A DNA stretch of 7,634 nucleotides from Bdellovibrionales bacterium (GTDB taxonomy: Bacteria; Bdellovibrionota; Bacteriovoracia; Bacteriovoracales; Bacteriovoracaceae). Under the pieces are notes generated by a model, which had not been told where the DNA came from, ran no database searches, and saw nothing but the letters and a program-made list of their open reading frames with translations. Below are positions 5,398 through 7,634 of the stretch, in pieces. The stretch covers positions 1 through 7,634 of the forward strand of contig SXUH01000183.1 in the NCBI GenBank assembly GCA_005791855.1, in the 5' to 3' direction. Position 1 is the first letter of the stretch. Every line of letters starts with the position of its first letter. The position numbers and the translations under genes were made by a program.

Positions 5398-5844
5398 ATG
5401 GAAAAAATTACTAAGAAAGCACAAGTCGTCATAGTAGCAACCGACCCCGAGCATCATACATTCTCATTCTTACTTTTGAAAACCAACGAAAAACGTGGCA
5501 GCTTCTGGCAAAACGTTACTGGAAAACTAGAAGAGGGAGAAACGTACGAAGAAGGCGGTCTCCGCGAAGCCATCGAAGAGACGGGCCTCAAGGTCGAATC
5601 CATCATCGACGTCCTGACCCTCGGCCTGAAGTTCGAGTTCACGGACCAGAGAAACCGGCTCGTGCACGAGGAGTGCTTCCTCGTGATCCTGGAGAACAAG
5701 TGGCCCGTGAAGATCGATCCGCACGAGCACCAGGACCACAAGTGGATCGGCGTCGACGACCTCAAGGACGGGGTGGTGAAGCACCCGTCGAACTTCTCCG
5801 CGCTGAAGAAGGCCAGGCAACTCCTCACCCAGTGGAAGAAGTAG
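5398..5844 (+). CDS. Nudix hydrolase (nucleotide pyrophosphohydrolase, NudB-like)
   Basis: A 148-residue single-domain Nudix protein, a usual size. Such enzymes hydrolyse nucleoside diphosphates linked to another moiety, using Mg2+ held by the Nudix box. The box is complete at residues 42-64: Gly42, Glu48, Arg56, Glu57, Glu60, Glu61 and Gly63 fit GX5EX7REUXEEXGU. The preceding SFWQNVTGKLEEGET resembles NudB-type dihydroneopterin-triphosphate/dATP pyrophosphatases, so that activity is a reasonable but unproven guess. No signal peptide is present; the enzyme is cytosolic. An in-frame TAA at 5389-5391 fixes the start at 5398 or later, although no SD adjoins it. Roughly the first 54 codons are largely A/T-ending, the rest almost wholly G/C-ending. 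The stop TAG is directly followed, in the same frame, by the ATG of the next gene. Confidence 0.9.
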   Translation: MEKITKKAQVVIVATDPEHHTFSFLLLKTNEKRGSFWQNVTGKLEEGETYEEGGLREAIEETGLKVESIIDVLTLGLKFEFTDQRNRLVHEECFLVILENKWPVKIDPHEHQDHKWIGVDDLKDGVVKHPSNFSALKKARQLLTQWKK

Positions 5845-6819
5845 ATGGCGTGGATCTTCCTCCTCTTCACCGCCCTCGCGTTCGCCCAGGCGCCGGAGAC
5901 CCCGGTCACCGAAGACCCAAAGGACGTTCCGAAGGAACCGGTCGACCCGAGGAACCACGTCCCACCCATCCGGAAGATCGACGTCGTCGCCATCCGGAAC
6001 AGCGGCACCCAGCTCGGGGCCATGAGGCCCGGCGTGACCCTGGTCGAGGTCAGGACCAACAGGTCCTTCAAACTCTCCCGGGCGATGTTCGTCCGCTTCC
6101 ACGAGCTCCAGGACGAGGCGGGCTTCAAGTACCTCGTGAACAAAGACGGCACGTGCACCTACAAGACCGCCGAGCACTACGTGGAACCGATCAAGGACCA
6201 GCTGGCCCTCTACGAGCCGCCCCTGCGCTACACCCCGGCCCCGGTGATCACCCGGAGAGTGTACGACAAGAGCATCACCCTCCTCCCGGAGGCGAGCTTC
6301 TACGCGGGCTACGTGGTCTCGAGCTTCATGGAAGACCTCTACAACGATAAGGAGGCGGGCCGCGGGATCTCGAACCAGGTCGGGGCCCACGTCTTCACCG
6401 CCTGGGACCTTCCGGTGCGGGTCGGAGCCGTCCTCCACTACGAGAAGGCGGCCTACGACCTCTCCGGCGGCGGCAGCGTCACCTACTCGGCCTTCTCCTT
6501 CGGCCCGCAGATCAAGAGCCGGGACACCGACTTCGTGGCCGACTTCCCCCTGCGGATGCAGGCGAACTTCCGGGTCTCCCCGTTCGCCCGGGCCACCGCG
6601 ACCTCCGACACCGGCAGCCGGACCTACCGGTTCAACTCCGCCGACCTCATGGCCTCGGTCGAGCACCCCGTCCGCAACGGCTGGGGAGAGCTGGTCATCG
6701 GCCTCTTCGGCCAGCTCCAGTGGCTCAACCTCAAGGACGCCCCGGACGTCGTGAGCATCCGGGCCTCGAACAACACCAACAAGAGCCTCGGGCTTTCCGT
6801 CTCCCAGGTGTTCCGATGA
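5845..6819 (+). CDS. Exported protein with predicted C-terminal outer-membrane beta-barrel
   Basis: A 324-residue protein of no recognised family. Residues 1-16 (MAWIFLLFTALAFAQA) look like a Sec signal peptide with cleavage near AFA/QA or AQA/PE, though the n-region lacks any Lys or Arg. A Pro-rich acidic linker follows (17-40), then a small soluble region (about 41-120) containing a lone Cys104. From about 145 to the end the sequence alternates polar and hydrophobic residues with many Tyr, Phe, Gly and Ser (SFYAGYVVSS, GAVLHYE, SVTYSAFSFGPQI, LVIGLFGQLQWLNL, SLGLSVSQVF), as in outer-membrane barrels of 8-10 strands. The terminal residues are Phe-Arg, close to the usual terminal Phe. It starts immediately after the Nudix stop and overlaps the next gene by ATGA, so the three are probably one operon. 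Envelope location is inferred; the function is unknown. Confidence 0.75.
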   Translation: MAWIFLLFTALAFAQAPETPVTEDPKDVPKEPVDPRNHVPPIRKIDVVAIRNSGTQLGAMRPGVTLVEVRTNRSFKLSRAMFVRFHELQDEAGFKYLVNKDGTCTYKTAEHYVEPIKDQLALYEPPLRYTPAPVITRRVYDKSITLLPEASFYAGYVVSSFMEDLYNDKEAGRGISNQVGAHVFTAWDLPVRVGAVLHYEKAAYDLSGGGSVTYSAFSFGPQIKSRDTDFVADFPLRMQANFRVSPFARATATSDTGSRTYRFNSADLMASVEHPVRNGWGELVIGLFGQLQWLNLKDAPDVVSIRASNNTNKSLGLSVSQVFR

Positions 6820-7634
6820 CGAAGCTCCTCTTCCTCGCTTTCCTCTTGAGCCAGAGCGCCTTCGCGCTCGAAGCCGTCGTGACCGTGCTCGAGACGCCGC
6901 TCCTGAAGTACAAGAGCGCCGACGCGCCGGTGGTGCAGTACCTGCGGAAGGGCGACGTGATCAAGATCCATCCGTCGATCGCCAACGACCGCTCGCTGGA
7001 CAAGCTCGCACCGCCGCCCGCGAAGCTCGCGGCGATCCAGAAGAAGATCAAGGAGTCCTCCGACTGGCACAAGGACCCCCTCTTCCTGGAGAAGAAGTAC
7101 AGGGCTTACTTCCTGGAGGACGAGTTCATCCCGACCTTCGACCGCCAGGGCAACGAGGTCTTCGTGATGTCCTCGCACCTCTACGTCTACTTCGAAACCT
7201 CCCGCGAGTCCCTGCAGGTGGGCTACGACGACGACCCGACGGACTACCGCCTCGAGGAGCCGCTCCCGAAGACCTACCCTTTTATCCAGCGAACCGGCTA
7301 CCGGGGCCAGGTGACCCTGGGCTTCACCCAGCCCTACTACGAGAGCTACCCGTACCACAGCTCCGCGCTCAGGAAGAGCTACTCCTCCCCCGTCGACCTC
7401 AACGTCGCTCTCCTGAAGCAGGTCCCGAAGCACACCGACGACCGCTACTTCTGGGGCCTCTCCCTGAACCTGCGGCACTTCGAAAACTCCTACGACTTCG
7501 CCTCTGGCCGGTCTTCCAAGGAGGAGGGGCTCCGCTTCGGCGCGGGGCCGGTGCTCAGCTACGACGCCTTCAAGAGCGTGAAGGACCGGGTGAACCTCTC
7601 GGGCCACGTCTTGTTCAACTTCTTCAACCGGCTC
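6816..7634 (+). CDS. Exported protein: SH3-like N-domain plus probable outer-membrane beta-barrel (partial, 3' end outside window)
   Basis: An open frame of 273 codons runs from ATG 6816 to the window edge without a stop. AGGTG (6806-6810) lies 5 nt before the ATG, and the start overlaps the preceding TGA as ATGA. Residues 1-17 (MTKLLFLAFLLSQSAFA) form a classical Sec signal peptide with Lys in the n-region and an AFA cleavage site. Residues about 19-55 resemble the first strands of a bacterial SH3 domain (VVTVLETPLLKYKSADAPVV, then YLRKGDVIKI); a helical Lys/Glu insertion (about 65-105) comes before a possible last strand (EVFVMSSHLYVYF, 114-126). From about 160 the pattern is barrel-like (GQVTLGFTQPYYESYPYH, FWGLSLNLRHF, FGAGPVLSYDAF, LSGHVLFNFF). 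This mirrors the previous gene's soluble-domain-then-barrel layout. SH3-like domains of this type often bind peptidoglycan, suggesting a wall-contacting outer-membrane protein; that is inference. Confidence 0.78.
   Translation, partial: MTKLLFLAFLLSQSAFALEAVVTVLETPLLKYKSADAPVVQYLRKGDVIKIHPSIANDRSLDKLAPPPAKLAAIQKKIKESSDWHKDPLFLEKKYRAYFLEDEFIPTFDRQGNEVFVMSSHLYVYFETSRESLQVGYDDDPTDYRLEEPLPKTYPFIQRTGYRGQVTLGFTQPYYESYPYHSSALRKSYSSPVDLNVALLKQVPKHTDDRYFWGLSLNLRHFENSYDFASGRSSKEEGLRFGAGPVLSYDAFKSVKDRVNLSGHVLFNFFNRL

Noticed and set aside
5527..6666. 379-codon minus-strand open frame antisense to the Nudix and first exported-protein genes
   Set aside because: Shadow frame with Val/Gly/Arg/Glu-rich low-complexity composition, over a verified Nudix box on the other strand.
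6624..7607. 327-codon minus-strand open frame at the right edge
   Set aside because: It is the antisense of the SH3-like/barrel gene, which has a signal peptide, SD and ATGA coupling. The antisense product is Val/Leu/Arg/Glu-rich with no domain.

Overview
This window is an ordinary-looking chromosomal stretch of a GC-rich Gram-negative bacterium. Two adjacent predicted outer-membrane proteins with Sec-type signal peptides point to an outer membrane. The gene set (a site-2-protease-like M50 peptidase, ScpA, ScpB, an RsuA/RluB-type pseudouridine synthase and a DUF155/RMND1-like protein) and the long acidic extensions of ScpB suggest the Bdellovibrionota or another former deltaproteobacterial lineage. 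That placement is inference from gene content and protein style; there is no rRNA to confirm it. I see no mobile element, CRISPR array, tRNA or rRNA.

Layout. Positions 1-124 hold the 3' end of an unidentified plus-strand gene, whose stop codon shares a CTAG tetranucleotide with the stop of the convergent minus-strand operon. From 5264 down to 121 runs a tight five-gene minus-strand operon: M50 peptidase, scpA, scpB, rluB-like, DUF155 protein. Three of its four junctions are only 6-9 nt (taking scpA from 4572), and there the UAA stop of the upstream gene forms the first three bases of the next gene's Shine-Dalgarno sequence. The exception is the 78-bp scpB-rluB gap, which has a small GNRA-type hairpin just before a strong AGGAG. 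A 133-bp AT-rich divergent intergenic region (5265-5397) separates this operon from a plus-strand set: a Nudix hydrolase and two exported proteins predicted to end in beta-barrels. These follow each other with no gap (UAG directly followed by AUG) and then with an ATGA overlap; the last gene runs off the window.

How the genes fit together. ScpA and ScpB are the kleisin and winged-helix partners of SMC in chromosome organisation and segregation. The M50 protease, 23S rRNA-type pseudouridine synthase and DUF155 membrane protein are housekeeping passengers of the same transcript. The plus-strand operon pairs a cytosolic nucleotide-pyrophosphatase-like enzyme with two envelope proteins, with no obvious functional link.

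The points most worth a second look are: (1) the Nudix leader, where an AGGAG 38 nt upstream of the AUG is separated from it by two abutting inverted repeats that, if both folded, leave a 7-nt spacer; (2) the unusually long ScpB with acidic extensions on both sides of its core; (3) abrupt patches of A/T-ending codons around the two intergenic regions in otherwise strongly G/C-ending genes; and (4) the pair of adjacent two-part exported proteins.
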